A DNA stretch of 64,000 bases from Lucinisca nassula (GCA_963580285.1 OY757013.1:134041027-134105026), one strand, 5' to 3'. Counted from the first letter of the stretch, positions 22,801 to 34,135 are shown. The notes: a model not told the origin generated them from the sequence alone. Program-made: numbers and translations.

Positions 22801-25800
22801 TCTTTGATATTTGGTATGAAGCTTCATCTAGTGGACCCCTACCAAGATTGTTCAAATTATAGTGCTGGGGCCAAAAATGCCCCTGCTCTGGGGCCCTTTG
22901 GTTTTACATGGGCTTACATTGGGAAAATCTTTTAAAATTTTCTTCTCTGAAACCGCAAGGCCCAGGTCTTTGATATTTGGTATGAAGCTTCACCTAGTAG
23001 ACCCCTACCAAGATTGTTCAAATTATAGCCCTGGGACCAAAAATGCGCCCCAACCCGGGGCCCTTTGATTTTACATGGGCTTATATAGGGAAAATCGTTA
23101 AAAATCTTCTTCTCTAAAACCGCTAGGCCCAAGTCTTTGATATTTGGAATGTAGCTTCACCTAGTGGACCCCTACCAAGATTGTTCAAATTATAGTGCTG
23201 GGGCAAAAAATACCCCCGCTCTTGCTCCCTTGGGCCCTTTGGTTTTACATGGGCTTATATAGCGAAAATCTTTAAAAATTTTCTTTTCTGAAACCGTAAG
23301 GCCCATGTCTTTGATATTTGGTATGAAGCTTCACCCCACAAGGCCCAGGTTCCCCCCCCCCCACCCACGCCTTGGGGCCTTTTGGTTTTACATGGGCTTA
23401 TACAGGGAAAATCTTAAAAAAACTTCTTCTCTGAAACCGCAAGGCCCAGGTCTTTGATATTTGGTATGAAGCTTCACCTAGTGGACCCCAACCATGGTTG
23501 TTCAAATTAAAGCCCTTTGGTCAAAAATGCTCCCGCTCGGGGGCCCTTTGGTTTTACATAGACTTATATATGGAAAATCTTGAAAAATCTTCTTCTCTGA
23601 AACCGCCAGGCCAAGGTCTTTGATATTTGGTCTGAAGCTTCACCTAGTGGACCCCAACCATGGTTGTTCAAATTAAAGCCCTTTGGTCAAAAATGCCCTC
23701 GCTCTGGGGCCCTTTGGTTTTACATGGGCTTATATAGGGAAAATCTTTAAAAATTTTCTTCTCTGAAACCGTAATGCCCTTGTCTTTGATATTTGGTATG
23801 AAGCTTCACCCCACAAGGCCCAGGTCCCCCCCCCCCCCCCCCCAGCAGGGCCTTTTGGTTTTACCTGTGCTTATATAGGGAAAATCTTGAAAAATCTTCT
23901 TCTCTTAAACCTCAAGGCCCAGATCTGGGCCAAAAATGCCCCCGCTCTGGGGCACTTTGGTTTTACATAGACTTATATATGGAAAATCTTGAAAAATCTT
24001 TTTCTCTGAAACCGCAATGCCCAGGTCTTTGATATTTGGTATGAGGCTTCATGTAGTGAACCCCTGCCAAGATTGTTCAAATTATACTGCTGGGGCCAAA
24101 AATGCCCCCGCTCCGTGGCCCTTTGGTTGTTTAACATGGGCTTACATAGGGAAAATCTTTAAAAATCTTCTGCTCTGAAACCACAAGGCCCAGGTCTTTG
24201 ATGTTTGGTATGAAGCTTCATCTAGTGGACCCCTACGAAGATTGTTCAAATTATAGTGCTGGGGCCAATAAATGCCCCCGCCCAGGGGCCCTTTTGTTTT
24301 ACATGGGCTTATATAGGGAAAATCTTAAAAAATCTTCTTCTCTGAAACCGCAAGGCCCAGGTCTTTGATATTTGGTATGAAGCTTCATCTAGTGGACCCC
24401 TACCAAGATTGTTCAAATTATAGTGCTGGGGCCAAAAATGCCCCTGCTCTGGGGCCCTTTGGTTTTACATGGGCTTACAAAGGGAAAATCTTTTAAAATT
24501 TTCTTCTCTGAAACCGCAAGGCCCAGGTCTTTGATATTTGGTATGAAGCTTCACCTAGTAGACCCCTACCAAGATTGTTCAAATTATAGCCCTGGGACCA
24601 AAAATGCGCCCCACCCCGGGGCCCTTTGATTTTACATGGGCTTATATAGGGAAAATCGTTAAAAATCTTTTTCTCTAAAACCGCTAGGCCCAAGTCTTTG
24701 ATATTTGGTATGTAGCTTCACCTAGTGGACCCCTACCAAGATTGTTCAAATTATTGTGCTGGGGAAAAAAATACCCCCGCTCTTGGGCCCTTGGGCCCTT
24801 TGGTTTTACATGGGCTTATATAGCGAAAATCTTTAAAAATTTTCTTTTCTGAAACCGTAAGGCCCATGTCTTTGATATTTGGTATGAAAGTTCACCCCAC
24901 AAGGCCCAGGTTCCCCCCCCCCCCCCCACGCCCTGGGGCCTTTTGGTTTTACATGGGCTTATACAGGGAAAATCTTAAAAAAACTTCTTCTCTGAAACCG
25001 CAAGGCCCAGGTCTTTGATAATTGGTATGAAGCTTCACCTAGTTGACCCCAACCATGGTTGTTCAAATTAAAGCCCTTGGGTCAAAAATGCTCCCGCTCG
25101 GGGGCCCTTTGGTTTTACATAGACTTATATATGGAAAATCTTGAAAAATCTTCTTCTCTGAAACCGCAAGGCCAAGGTCTTTGATATTTGGTATGAAGCT
25201 TCACCTAGTGGACCCCAACCATGGTTGTTCAAATTAAAGCCCTTGGGTCAAAAATGCCTCGCTCTGGGGCCCTTTGGTTTTACATGGGCTTATATAGGGA
25301 AAATCTTTATAAATTTTCTTCTCTGAAACCGTAATGCCCTTGTCTTTGATATTTGGTATGAAGCTTCACCCCACAAGGCCCAGGTCCCCCCCCCCCCCCC
25401 CCCCCAGCAGGGCCTTTTGGTTTTACGTGTGCTTATATAGGGAAAATCTTGAAAAATCTTCTTCTCTTAAACCTCAAGGCCCAGATCTTTGATATTTGGT
25501 ATGAAGCTTCACCTAGTGGACCCCTACCAAGGTTGTTCAAATTATAGCCCTAGGGCCAAAACTGCCCCCGCTCAGGGGCACTTTGGTTTTACATAGACTT
25601 ATATATGGAAAATCTTGAAAAATCTTTTTCTCTGAAACCGCAATGCCCAGGTCTTTGATATTTGGTATGAGGCTTCATGTAGTGAACCTCTGCCAAGATT
25701 GTTCAAATTATAGTGCTGGGGCCAAAAATGCCCCCGCCCCGGGGCCCTTTGGTTTTACATGGGCTTATATAGGGAAAATCTTTAAAAATCTTCTTCTCTG

Positions 25801-28320
25801 AAACCACAAGGCCCAGGTCTTTGATGTTTGGTATGAAGCTTCATCTAGTGGACCCCTACCAAGATTGTTCAAATTATAGTGCTGGGGCCAAAAATGCCCC
25901 CGCCCCGGGGCCTTTTGGTTTTACATGGGCTTATATAGGGAAAATCTTTAAAAATCTTTTTCTCTGAAACCGCTAGGCCCAGGTCTTTGATATTTGGTAT
26001 GAAGCTTTACCTAGTGGACCCCTGCCAAGATTGTTCATATTATAGTGCTGGGGCCAAAATGCCCCCGCTCTGGGGCTCTTTGGTTTTACATGGGCTTTTA
26101 TAGGGAAAAATGTTAAAAAAAATTTTCTACTCTGAAACTGTAAGGCCCAGGTCTTTGATATTTGGTATGAAGCTTCACCCCACAAGGCCCAGGCCCTGGG
26201 GCCAAAAATGCCAGGCCCTGGGGCCAAAAATGCCCCCACCCCAGGCCCTTTTGTTTTACATAGACTTATATAGGGAAAATCTTTAAAAATTTTCTTCTCT
26301 GAAACTGTTAGGCCCATGTTTTTGATATTTGGTATGAAGCTTCACCCCACAAAGCCCAGTTACCCCCCCCCCCCCTCCCCCCCCTTATATAGGGAAAATC
26401 TTTAATAATCTTCTCTGAAACCGCAAGGCCCAGGTCTTTGATATTTGGTATGAAGCTATATGGTGGACCCCTACCAATATTGTTCCAAATATAGTGCTGA
26501 GGCCAAAAATGCCCCCACCCTGGGGCCTTTTGGTTTTACATGGGCTTATAGAGGGGAAAATCTTGAAAAATCTTCTTCTCCGAAACCACAAGGCCTAGGT
26601 CTTTGATATTTGGTATGAAGCTTTATCTAGTGGACCTCTACCAAAATTGTTCAATTATAGCCCTGAGACCAAAAATGCCCCCGCCTCGGGGCCCTTTGGT
26701 TTTACATAGACTTATATAGGGAAAATCTTTAAAAATCTTCTTCTCTGAAACCACAAGGCCTAGGTCTTTGATATTTGGTATGAAGCTTCATCTTGTGGAC
26801 CTTTACCAAGATTGTTCAAATTATAGCCCTGGGGCCAAAAATGCCCCCGCTCTGGGGCCCTTTGGTATTACATAGACTTATATAGGGAAAATCTTGAAAA
26901 ATCTTCTTCTCTGAAACCAGAAGGCCTAGGTCTTTGATATTTGGTATGAAGCTTCATCTAGTGTACCTCTGCCAAGATTGTTCAAATTATAGCCCTGAGA
27001 CCAAAAACGCCCCTGTCTCGGGGGCCCTTTGGTTTTACATAGACTTATAACTTATAGAGTCTAACTGTTTGTTTTCTTTTGCTCCAGCATTTCAGTGGTT
27101 TCTTGCTGTTGAGTCCTCACCGTTGTCTCACCTCTGTGGTTCTTTGATTATTTGTGTTCACGGAGGTGTTGCACTGATGAGTTAGGAGGCCTTCATGCGG
27201 ACTGAACAAATTATTTGTCTAAATCACGGGGGAAGTAAGGGTGAGGATTGTGGCCATGTAAAATAGATTTAAGCCCCCCAGTGGAAATCTTTCCACTGAC
27301 CGTTCCAAGGCAGTTCTTCTGTGGCGATTTATTCATGTTGTTGTTTGTTACTTACTGTGTGTATCACTTGTGTCTTTTAATTTTGGATGGCCATATGGCC
27401 ATTTTGTGGGAAAGTAACTGTCCTTATGGCCTTCTTTTGTTTAGGTTTCCATTATAGTCTGGTCGCTTAATGTTTGTATTTCTTTCCCTTTGGTGTCTTT
27501 GGTGGGTGGAGTAAGTTAATTGTATCAATTCCTGATCTTTGTTTTACTTCTACTTTATATAGGGAAAATCTTTAAAAATCTTCTTCTCTGAAACCACAAG
27601 GCCTAGGTCTTTGATATTTTTGGTGTGAAATTTCATCTAGTGGACCTCTATCAAGATTGTTCAAATTATAGGCTATTAGCCCTGGGGCCAAAAACGCCCA
27701 CGCCCCGAGACCTTTTGGTTTTACACAGACTTAAATAGGGAAATCTTTAAAAATCTTCTTCTCTGAAACCACTAGACCCATGCCTTTGATATTTGGTATG
27801 GAGCTTCATCTAGTGGACCTCTACCAAGATTGTTCAAATTATAGCCCCCACCCGGGGCCCTTTGGTTTTACATAGACTTATATATAAAAATAATCTTTGA
27901 AAATTTTCTTCTCTGAAACAGCAAGGCCCAGGTCTTTGATATTTGGTGTGAAGCTTCATCTTGTGGACCTCTATCAAGATTGTTTAATTTATGGCCCTGA
28001 GGCCAAAAATGCCCCCGCTCGGGGCCATTTGGTTTTACATAGGCTAATGTAGGGAATAGCTTTAAAAAATCTTCTTCTCTGAAACCCCAAGGCCCAGGTC
28101 TTTGATATTTGGTGTGTAGCTTCATCTAGTGGACCTTTGCCAAGATTGTTCAAATTATAGCCTTTGTTGATATTTGGTATGAAGCTTCACCTCTTTAGAC
28201 CTCCCTGAACATTATGCACATTGTAGCCCTGGGGTCAATAATGGCCCATCCCTGAGGCCCACTTGTTACTCTATCATATGGATCAGGTGAGCGATCCAGG
28301 GCCATCATGGCCCTCTTGTT
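19846..28320 (+). mobile_element. Satellite-bearing Helitron/Helentron-like element (H-A), 8.5 kb, pearl-like
   Basis: Begins with a hairpin (AGCTCACCGTCAC...GTGACGAGGTGAGC), then a GTCCGTCGT-rich microsatellite. About 7-8 kb of tandem units of roughly 165 bp follow (marked by CTTCTTCTCTGAAACC and AAGCTTCATCTAGTGGACCC). It ends with inverted AGGTGAGC, a hairpin GGGCCATCATGGCCC and TCTTGTT. No target duplication: the LTR resumes exactly. Tandem cores flanked by conserved ends are described for bivalve pearl elements, later linked to Helentrons; that assignment is inference. No protein-coding gene is present; open frames reported across it are periodic by-products of the repeat. Higher-order repetition is visible. 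Confidence 0.8.
27050..27553. repeat. Foreign insertion within the H-A satellite
   Basis: The 165 bp periodicity stops after GACTTATA and resumes at TTTATATAGGGAAAATC. The 500 bp between has no satellite sequence and includes a stretch related to 1895-2085. ACTTATA is repeated at the left junction. Class unknown. Confidence 0.6.
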
Positions 28321-28390
28321 TGAAGTACTACAGTACCTGCTAGAATCGCCTTTTTGAGGCGATTCTAACACGTATCCACAACATACATTT
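28321..28390. repeat. LTR tail, target duplication and right part of a split M4 hairpin MITE
   Basis: After the last 12 LTR bases and GTAC, the sequence CTGCTAGAATCGCC...GGCGATTCTAACACG resumes the M4 hairpin. Its left arm start (GAAACATGT, then TTTGGGTAC) lies at about 13305-13326 and 15960-15976. The original MITE is now spread over 15 kb. Confidence 0.75.
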
Positions 28391-28397
28391 TATGGGT

Positions 28398-28730
28398 GTG
28401 TGTGTGTGAATTCGGGTTTAACGTCGCTTTCAACAATTTTTCAGTCATATCACGACGGTGTCTGGTTGCGACAGGGAGCTCAATGCTCACGTTTATAGTG
28501 CTGCCTTACTGAAGTATCATGTCCCAGACACATTACGTGATACAACACCCAGTCACATTATCCTGACACTGGATCGACCAGTCCTAGCTCTACCCCGTAA
28601 ATCTGAGAGCCATTAACGAGGAGCAGCTAGTACCATTTTTAATGACTTTGGTATGTCGCGGCCCGGGATCGAACCCGAGACCTCCCGTTCCCCGGAGCGG
28701 ACACTCTACCAACTGAGCTATCGGGGCACG
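28398..28730 (-). repeat. tRNA-derived SINE (family S2) with 14 bp target duplication
   Basis: On the minus strand the head reads GATAGCTCAGTTGGTAGAG (A box) and GGTTCGATCCC (B box), both close to consensus, about 80 bp apart from head to tRNA end. The body ends in AACGTTAAACCCGAATTC-type sequence and a (CA)n tail. TACATTTTATGGGT at 28384-28397 is repeated at 28731-28744. Confidence 0.88.
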
Positions 28731-28951
28731 TACATTTTATGGGTACTTGTTAGAATCTATAGGCAATTTTTCACAAGTATCAAAACTATGACATACTTTT
28801 TATGGGAACTTGTTAGAATCATCTATAGGCAGTTTGTCACAAGTATCGAAACTATGAAGTTATCATGGAGAAAATCATCCTCAAATGTTCCTTGTTACCC
28901 CCTGCTTATCTGCAGTTATTCTTATAAACTTCAGGGAAAAACTAGTTTTTT

Positions 28952-30534
28952 ATGCCCCCGGAATCCAGATTCGGGGAGCATATAGTTTTTGGTCTGTTTG
29001 TCTGTTTACAAAAACCTTAACATTGGGCCTAACTTTTGAATGGTAATAGATAGAGCTTTCATATTTCATTGTGCATACCTTATCACAAGACCTTCCCTGT
29101 GGTACCATAATTTTTGATCTCGTGACCTTGATCTTTGACCTACTTTTTTCAATTTTTTTTAAAAAATTAACTTTGGCCATAACTTTCGATTGGTAAGTGA
29201 TAGGGCTTTCATATTTCACATGTGCATTCCTTGTCACAAGACTTTTCTAGTGGTACCATAATTTTTGACCTTGTGACCTTGACCTTGATGTTTGACCTAC
29301 TTTTTAAAAACTTTAACATTGGCCATAACTTTCGATTGTTAAGTGGTAGGGCTTTCATATTTCACATGTGCACTCCTTGTCACAAGACCATTCCAGTGGT
29401 ACCATAATTATACCCCCGGCATACGAAGTATGCAATGGGGGTATATAGTTTTTGTCTTTACCGTCTGTCTGTCTGTCTGTCCGTAAACAATTATTTTGTG
29501 TCAAAGATATCTCAGGAACTGCTTCACATAGAAACTTGAAATTTTGCACACATGATCAGTATGACTACTTGTAATATGGGAAAGAAAATAAGGGCCAAGG
29601 GGTCAGGCCTTTTAGAGTTATTTCCCTTTGTAGTTCTTGCTGTTTAATAGTGTAAATTTTTATTTTGTGTCAAAGATTTCTCAATAACTACTGTACATAG
29701 AAACTTGAAATTTTGCAAACATGATCAGTATGACTAGTTGTATTGTGGGAAAGAAAATAAGGGCCAAGGGGTCAGGCCTTTTAGAGTTATTTCCCTTTGT
29801 AGTTCTTGCTGTTTAATAGTGTATATTTTTATTATTTTGTGTCAAAGATTTCTCAATAACTACTGTACATAGAGACTTAAAATTTGGTAGCAACAACCAG
29901 TATGACTACTTGTTTCAGCTGAGGTGATGGCACTGGCCGGGGGTATACCTGCCCCACTGGGCACTTTTGTCTAGTTTTTGACCTTATGACCTTGATGTTT
30001 GACCTACTTTTTAGAAACTTTAACATTTGTCATAACTTTCGATTGGTTAGTGGTAGGGCTTTCATATTTCACATGTGCATTTCTTGTCACAAGACCTTTC
30101 TAGTGGTACCAACAATTTTTGACCTCGTGTCCTTGACCTTGATGTTTCACCTACTTTTTAAAAACTTTAAAATAGTCCATAATTTTTTATTGGTAAGTGA
30201 TTGGGCTTTCATATTTCACATGGCATTCTTTTTCACAAGACCTTTCCAGTGGTACCATATTTTTTACCTCGTGACCTTGACGTTTGATCTTCTTTTTAAA
30301 AACTTTACTATTGGCCATAACTTTTAATTGGTATGTGATAGGGCTTTCATATTTCACATGTGCATACTATGTCACAAGACCTTTTCAACAATCCAATAAT
30401 TTTTGACCTTGTGACCTTGACCTACTTTTTTAAGACTTGAACATTGGCCATACCTTTCGATTGCTTAGTGATACTGCTTTCATATTTAACATGTGCTGTC
30501 GGGGGGCATCAGTGTTTCACAATCACATCTTGTA
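28952..30534 (+). mobile_element. Helitron-like element H-F, host of a nested element
   Basis: 5' hairpin ATGCCCCCGGAATCCAGATT then CGGGGAGCAT, a GTCTGTTTGTCTG stretch, tandem units of about 125-130 bp (GACCTTGATGTTTGACCTAC, GGGCTTTCATATTTCACATG) and the inverted end GGGGGGCAT. A weak hairpin around GTGTTTCACAATCAC and TCTTGT close it. No gene inside. Confidence 0.7.
29410..29974 (+). mobile_element. Helitron-like element H-G nested in H-F
   Basis: 5' hairpin TACCCCCGGCATACGAAGTA then TGCAATGGGGGTA, a CTGTCTGTCTGTCTGTCC run, two to three units of about 180 bp (GGGCCAAGGGGTCAGGCC), inverted GGGGGTATA, hairpin TGCCCCACTGGGCA and terminal CTAG. It interrupts the CCATAATTTTTGACC unit of the host within the T run. 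Confidence 0.82.
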
Positions 30535-30784
30535 GTATTGGAAATCGGGAATTCTCAGTATTTGAGATTTCTAGAACTTATATCCATGCAGATGACTCAA
30601 GCAACAGATGACTCAAACTACATAAGCAAAGACTGCTCAGTCTGCTCTCGGTCCTCACTGGTTGCACTTGCCTACTTGCACCTTTTTTCTGTGCATCATC
30701 ATGAAAACAGGCCTATATAATTTTGACCCCCTTGAACCCCACTTTTATATAGTAAAACTGGGGTTTCCGGGGGTATACCTTATT

Positions 30785-30895
30785 TTTCTTATTTCTGCTC
30801 TAAAATATAGATTGCCGGTACTCGTTAAAACCGCCTCGATGTGGCGGTTCTAATGAGTGCCCACAATCTATATTTTGAGAAGAAATAAGAAAAAT
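30785..30895. repeat. Hairpin MITE M4
   Basis: Outer TTTTCTTATTTCTGCTC and AGAAGAAATAAGAAAAATA arms, inner GGTACTCGTTAAAACCGCCT hairpin with AATATAGATTG shoulders. Confidence 0.8.
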
Positions 30896-31162
30896 ATCAC
30901 AATTTTTCATCATAAAATTTTCATTTTTTCGGCGATAAAGATGGCAATGTATTTGTATAGGCGTGTTTGCATAATTGGCAGGGTTATGGGAATGTGTTAT
31001 ACTGTTTAATCTGTGAAGACAGCTTAAAAAGGCTTTAACAGACAGGTTATAAACAATACATTGCACTAACAATACTTCCTAAATCCTAATCTTTTGAAGT
31101 TATAAATTTACAAGTGAGCCAGTGCATTTTCTACACCACAATCTATTTAAAACACTATTGTA

Positions 31163-31612
31163 GGTTATGAGCCTGGAAAAGGAGGTTGTGGACCCAGCTT
31201 TTAGCCATGTATGAGACAATAGTCACATTTGATTGGATATAATTATGAAACTGATGAGAAATACTTAGCTGTTATTTTTTTTCTTGCAGGGTATTATATG
31301 TGCATTAAACACATAAAGAAAACAAAGTGAACTGTCTCCTGAATTTTCTGTTGTGATAATAATTGTACATGTGGTATCTCTGAATTTCCAAGACTGAATT
31401 TTCACTTTGAGGCAGGGTTACCTCCCTTAGACAGTTAGAATGCTTGAAATTGCCACATGACACCCTTGTTTTTTTGTATAATTTTGTAGTTGGCAGTTTG
31501 TTTACCATGTTTTGGGGTAAGAAAATCAATTTGAAATGCAGATTTATCAGGTACAGGGTCAAATATTAACATGTAAGCTTATGGAAATGTAATAAGAAGA
31601 CCATAACCTAAA
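31163..31612. mobile_element. 450 bp repeat with inverted ends, copy 1
   Basis: Begins GGTTATG (preceded by TA) and ends CATAACC followed by TA, a short terminal inverted repeat. It is essentially identical to 32548-32982 except for a 15 bp segment (around TGTGGTATCTCTGAA) missing there. No protein motif in the minus-strand frame that crosses it. Confidence 0.8.
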
Positions 31613-32547
31613 CCGAAAGTAGAAAATCATCACCTCTGTCCTGTTTTTGGTCATAACATAATATTTTCACAAAATTGAAGGTTTCTATGTAATCCTGTGT
31701 CATAAACTGGATCTTCCTGACATGTATTTTGCTACAAAAACTGTAAAATTTGTAACTTTAGTACTAATTTAGGTCTAACTGGGCCATTTGATCAACTTTG
31801 TGCTTCTGATCCATGTAAATGGAGGGGGGGGGGGGGGGGGGGAGGGGGTAGGGGTTGCTTTGCTCTAAAGCCATGTTAATCAGTATTGTCATTGGTCTGT
31901 TTGGAAAGGAGTCTTGCAGTAGGTGTATGAACATAACATAAGTAAAAGAATCTACTCCATCTGGAATATATGGCATCAGGCTTGGTCCAAAGCAAAATTT
32001 CAAAAATTATTTCTCCGAACAGCCCGCTGCAATATCGCGACAAGTTTTCTCATTTGTTATAAGTTCTAATTGGTTAGATTCATGTTACTGGATCTGAACA
32101 GATATTTTCAGCTGTTTCTTATGGCATTAAGGCATTTATGACCATTTTCATCAATGTTATGTCTTCAAAATATCCTCAAAATGCCTTTTTTTTACTTAAA
32201 GTAGGGGGTATAGGTGTAGGAACAACCATAACTTCTACATAGGTGTGCTATTTAGGCATAATTTAGTGCATTTTAGGACTGAAGTATTCCAAAGACACAT
32301 GAGAAGAACCACTGATGCAAGCCGGTCTCTGAGTTACAGTCCAGAAAGAGGTAAACTTTGCGCTTTTTCTCAAAATATGGTTTGTTCGGCTTTCATCGTA
32401 AAATCTGAAGGGGATAACTTTTTTGCAAACTTGAAAGATCCTTTGTCACTGAACATTTAGTATGCATGACTACATTATTATATATGATCTAAATTTCTAT
32501 TTGGCAATTCTTTTGATGGATTATAAGGAAAATAAGGTTTGGTTTAA
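31613..32547. other. Spacer between direct repeats; poly-G tract at 31821-31850
   Basis: No gene recognised. A run of about 20 G interrupted by single A residues lies at 31821-31850 and is a likely site of sequencing or length error. Confidence 0.6.
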
Positions 32548-32982
32548 GGTTATGAGCCTGGAAAAGGAGGTTGTGGACCCAGCTTTTAGCCATGTATGAG
32601 ACAATAGTCACATTTGATTGGATATAATTATGAAACTGATGAGAAATACTTAGCTGTTATTTTTTTTCTTGCAGGGTATTATATGTGCATTAAACACATA
32701 AAGAAAACAAAGTGAACTGTCTCCTGAATTTTCTGTTGTGATAATAATTGTACATTTCCAAGACTGAATTTTCACTTTGAGGCAGGGTTACCTCCCTTAG
32801 ACAGTTAGAATGCTTGAAATTGCCACATGACACCCTTGTTTTTTTGTATAATTTTGTAGTTGGCAGTTTGTTTACCATGTTTTGGGGTAAGAAAATCAAT
32901 TTGAAATGCAGATTTATCAGGTACAGGGTCAAATATTAACATGTAAGCTTATGGAAATGTAATAAGAAGACCATAACCTAAA
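32548..32982. mobile_element. 435 bp repeat with inverted ends, copy 2
   Basis: Direct copy of 31163-31612 with a 15 bp deletion. I saw no other differences in reading the two side by side. Confidence 0.8.
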
Positions 32983-33036
32983 TGTAGGGTCCATTTGTTA
33001 TACATCTGTGCTATGTCCAAATAAGAATGGTATAGA

Positions 33037-33260
33037 TTAACCCTTTTTGTACCAAATAGAATCTTCCTCATTATATATAGCTGGAGTCTGTTCCAAAATT
33101 TAGGGGTGACAGATTGTTTCATCTTAAAAATTTATTTGTAAAATAGCTGAACTTTTAGCAAATAGTGTAGGCCTTGATCAGACATTCTGCGGCATCTGAT
33201 CTGGGCATGCAGTGTTTGCCAGGGTACCCATTTTGGGGTTTCCGGTACAAAATGGGTTAA
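33037..33260. mobile_element. TTAA MITE M1
   Basis: TTAA on both sides; ends AACCCTTTTTGTACCAAATA and GGTACAAAATGGGTT. The central palindrome is partly deleted (GACATTCTGCGGCATCTGATC). Confidence 0.85.
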
Positions 33261-33880
33261 ATATAAAAATGGCCATATATTTTTTCTATATGTACATTTC
33301 CAGTTTAAACCCTAGTGTAAACCTATAGAAAAAATGTAGTTCATTCATCCATGAACACTTTCGAGTCACATGATTTTCAGTAACATCAAAAAACACGGTT
33401 CTCCATAATCTGACTGAGGCGTTGGCAAAATCAACACTGTAGAAAAACAGTGTGTAAACGTTTTTCAGCTTTAAGAGTTTTCCCTTAAAGCATTTTTTTG
33501 CCCCATGATGAGGAGCAAAGAATGTAAATATAAGTATTTTTCTGCTGTTCATGAAAGTGTGAACAACAGCTGGACACTAGCAAAGTTTACATGAACCCCA
33601 TATGATTATGAACGCATTGGGTCGCCTGAAAAGTAAATGGACCCTGAATGAAAGTATGATTGACAGCGGGTCGCTAGCAAAGTTTACATGAACCCCTTAC
33701 GAATTCATTTACTTTGCAGGTGTCCCACTGTGTTCATACTTCCATGAACAGCAGAAAAATGAAATTCATTTCTTTAGGGGAATGGGAACACCTGGCAGAT
33801 TTTTCCGCCATTTTTCAAAGGGAGACAACCTTTGGGACTTATGTTTGCTTTCCTAAAAGCCCTGTCCCACTGAAAAATGA
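33261..33880. other. No gene seen; partial direct repeat
   Basis: AGCAAAGTTTACATGAACCCC occurs twice (about 33580 and 33677) within a locally repeated 95 bp segment. The minus-strand open frame at 33286-33552 has no recognisable domain. Confidence 0.5.
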
Positions 33881-33890
33881 GTCTACTCTT

Positions 33891-33931
33891 AAAGGAAAGA
33901 ATTTGCTCCTCAGGAGCAAATTCTTTCCTTT
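33891..33931. repeat. Perfect 20 bp-arm palindrome
   Basis: AAAGGAAAGAATTTGCTCCT and its exact complement around one C. The same arms appear at 59495-59553. Confidence 0.85.
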
Positions 33932-34135
33932 AGGAGTTGACCCTATTGACATGGGAGACAAAAATACTTTTACAGGAGTTGCCTCCCCTGAAGGTGTTCC
34001 CATTCCCCTTAAATAATTACCTATACAGTTTGGGTTTCCATCTTCAAACCATGTTATACCCCAAACCATGTTATAATGTACAGCACTATTAAGAGGTTTC
34101 TGTATACCTGCAGTTACACACCCAGGTCCATGATA

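Larger units (their letters stand above)
15977..28332 (+). mobile_element. LTR retroelement carrying env but no gag-pol, split by a later insertion
   Basis: Two LTRs of 492 bp (the second counted after removing the insertion) begin TGTAAC and end TACA, and GTAC at 15973-15976 is repeated at 28333-28336 as the target duplication. A primer-binding candidate follows the 5' LTR and a polypurine tract precedes the 3' LTR. The LTRs differ at about five positions by eye, so the insertion is young. The 2.9 kb interior encodes an envelope-type glycoprotein with no gag, protease, reverse transcriptase or integrase. Length without the satellite element is about 3.9 kb. Four-base duplications and an F-type env fit the Ty3/gypsy (errantivirus-like) lineage. 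The element must have moved with enzymes supplied in trans. Confidence 0.88.
19366..28332 (+). repeat. 3' LTR, interrupted after 480 bp
   Basis: 19366-19845 matches the first 480 bp of the 5' LTR and 28321-28332 matches its last 12 bp (one C to T change at a CpG). 480 + 12 equals the 492 bp of the intact LTR, so nothing was lost or duplicated when the 8.5 kb element entered. Confidence 0.9.

Noticed and set aside
20645..28125. Many open frames of 65-115 codons on both strands of the 165 bp array
   Set aside because: They repeat with the satellite period, share the same words and shift with indels; the region has no coding character.
28650..28730. Possible functional tRNA gene on the minus strand
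   Set aside because: A and B boxes are present, but the sequence is the head of a 333 bp SINE with body, tail and target duplication, and does not close into a good acceptor stem.
31163..32982. Direct repeats as LTRs of a small retroelement
   Set aside because: Ends are not TG...CA, there is no primer site or polypurine tract, and no flanking duplication was found.
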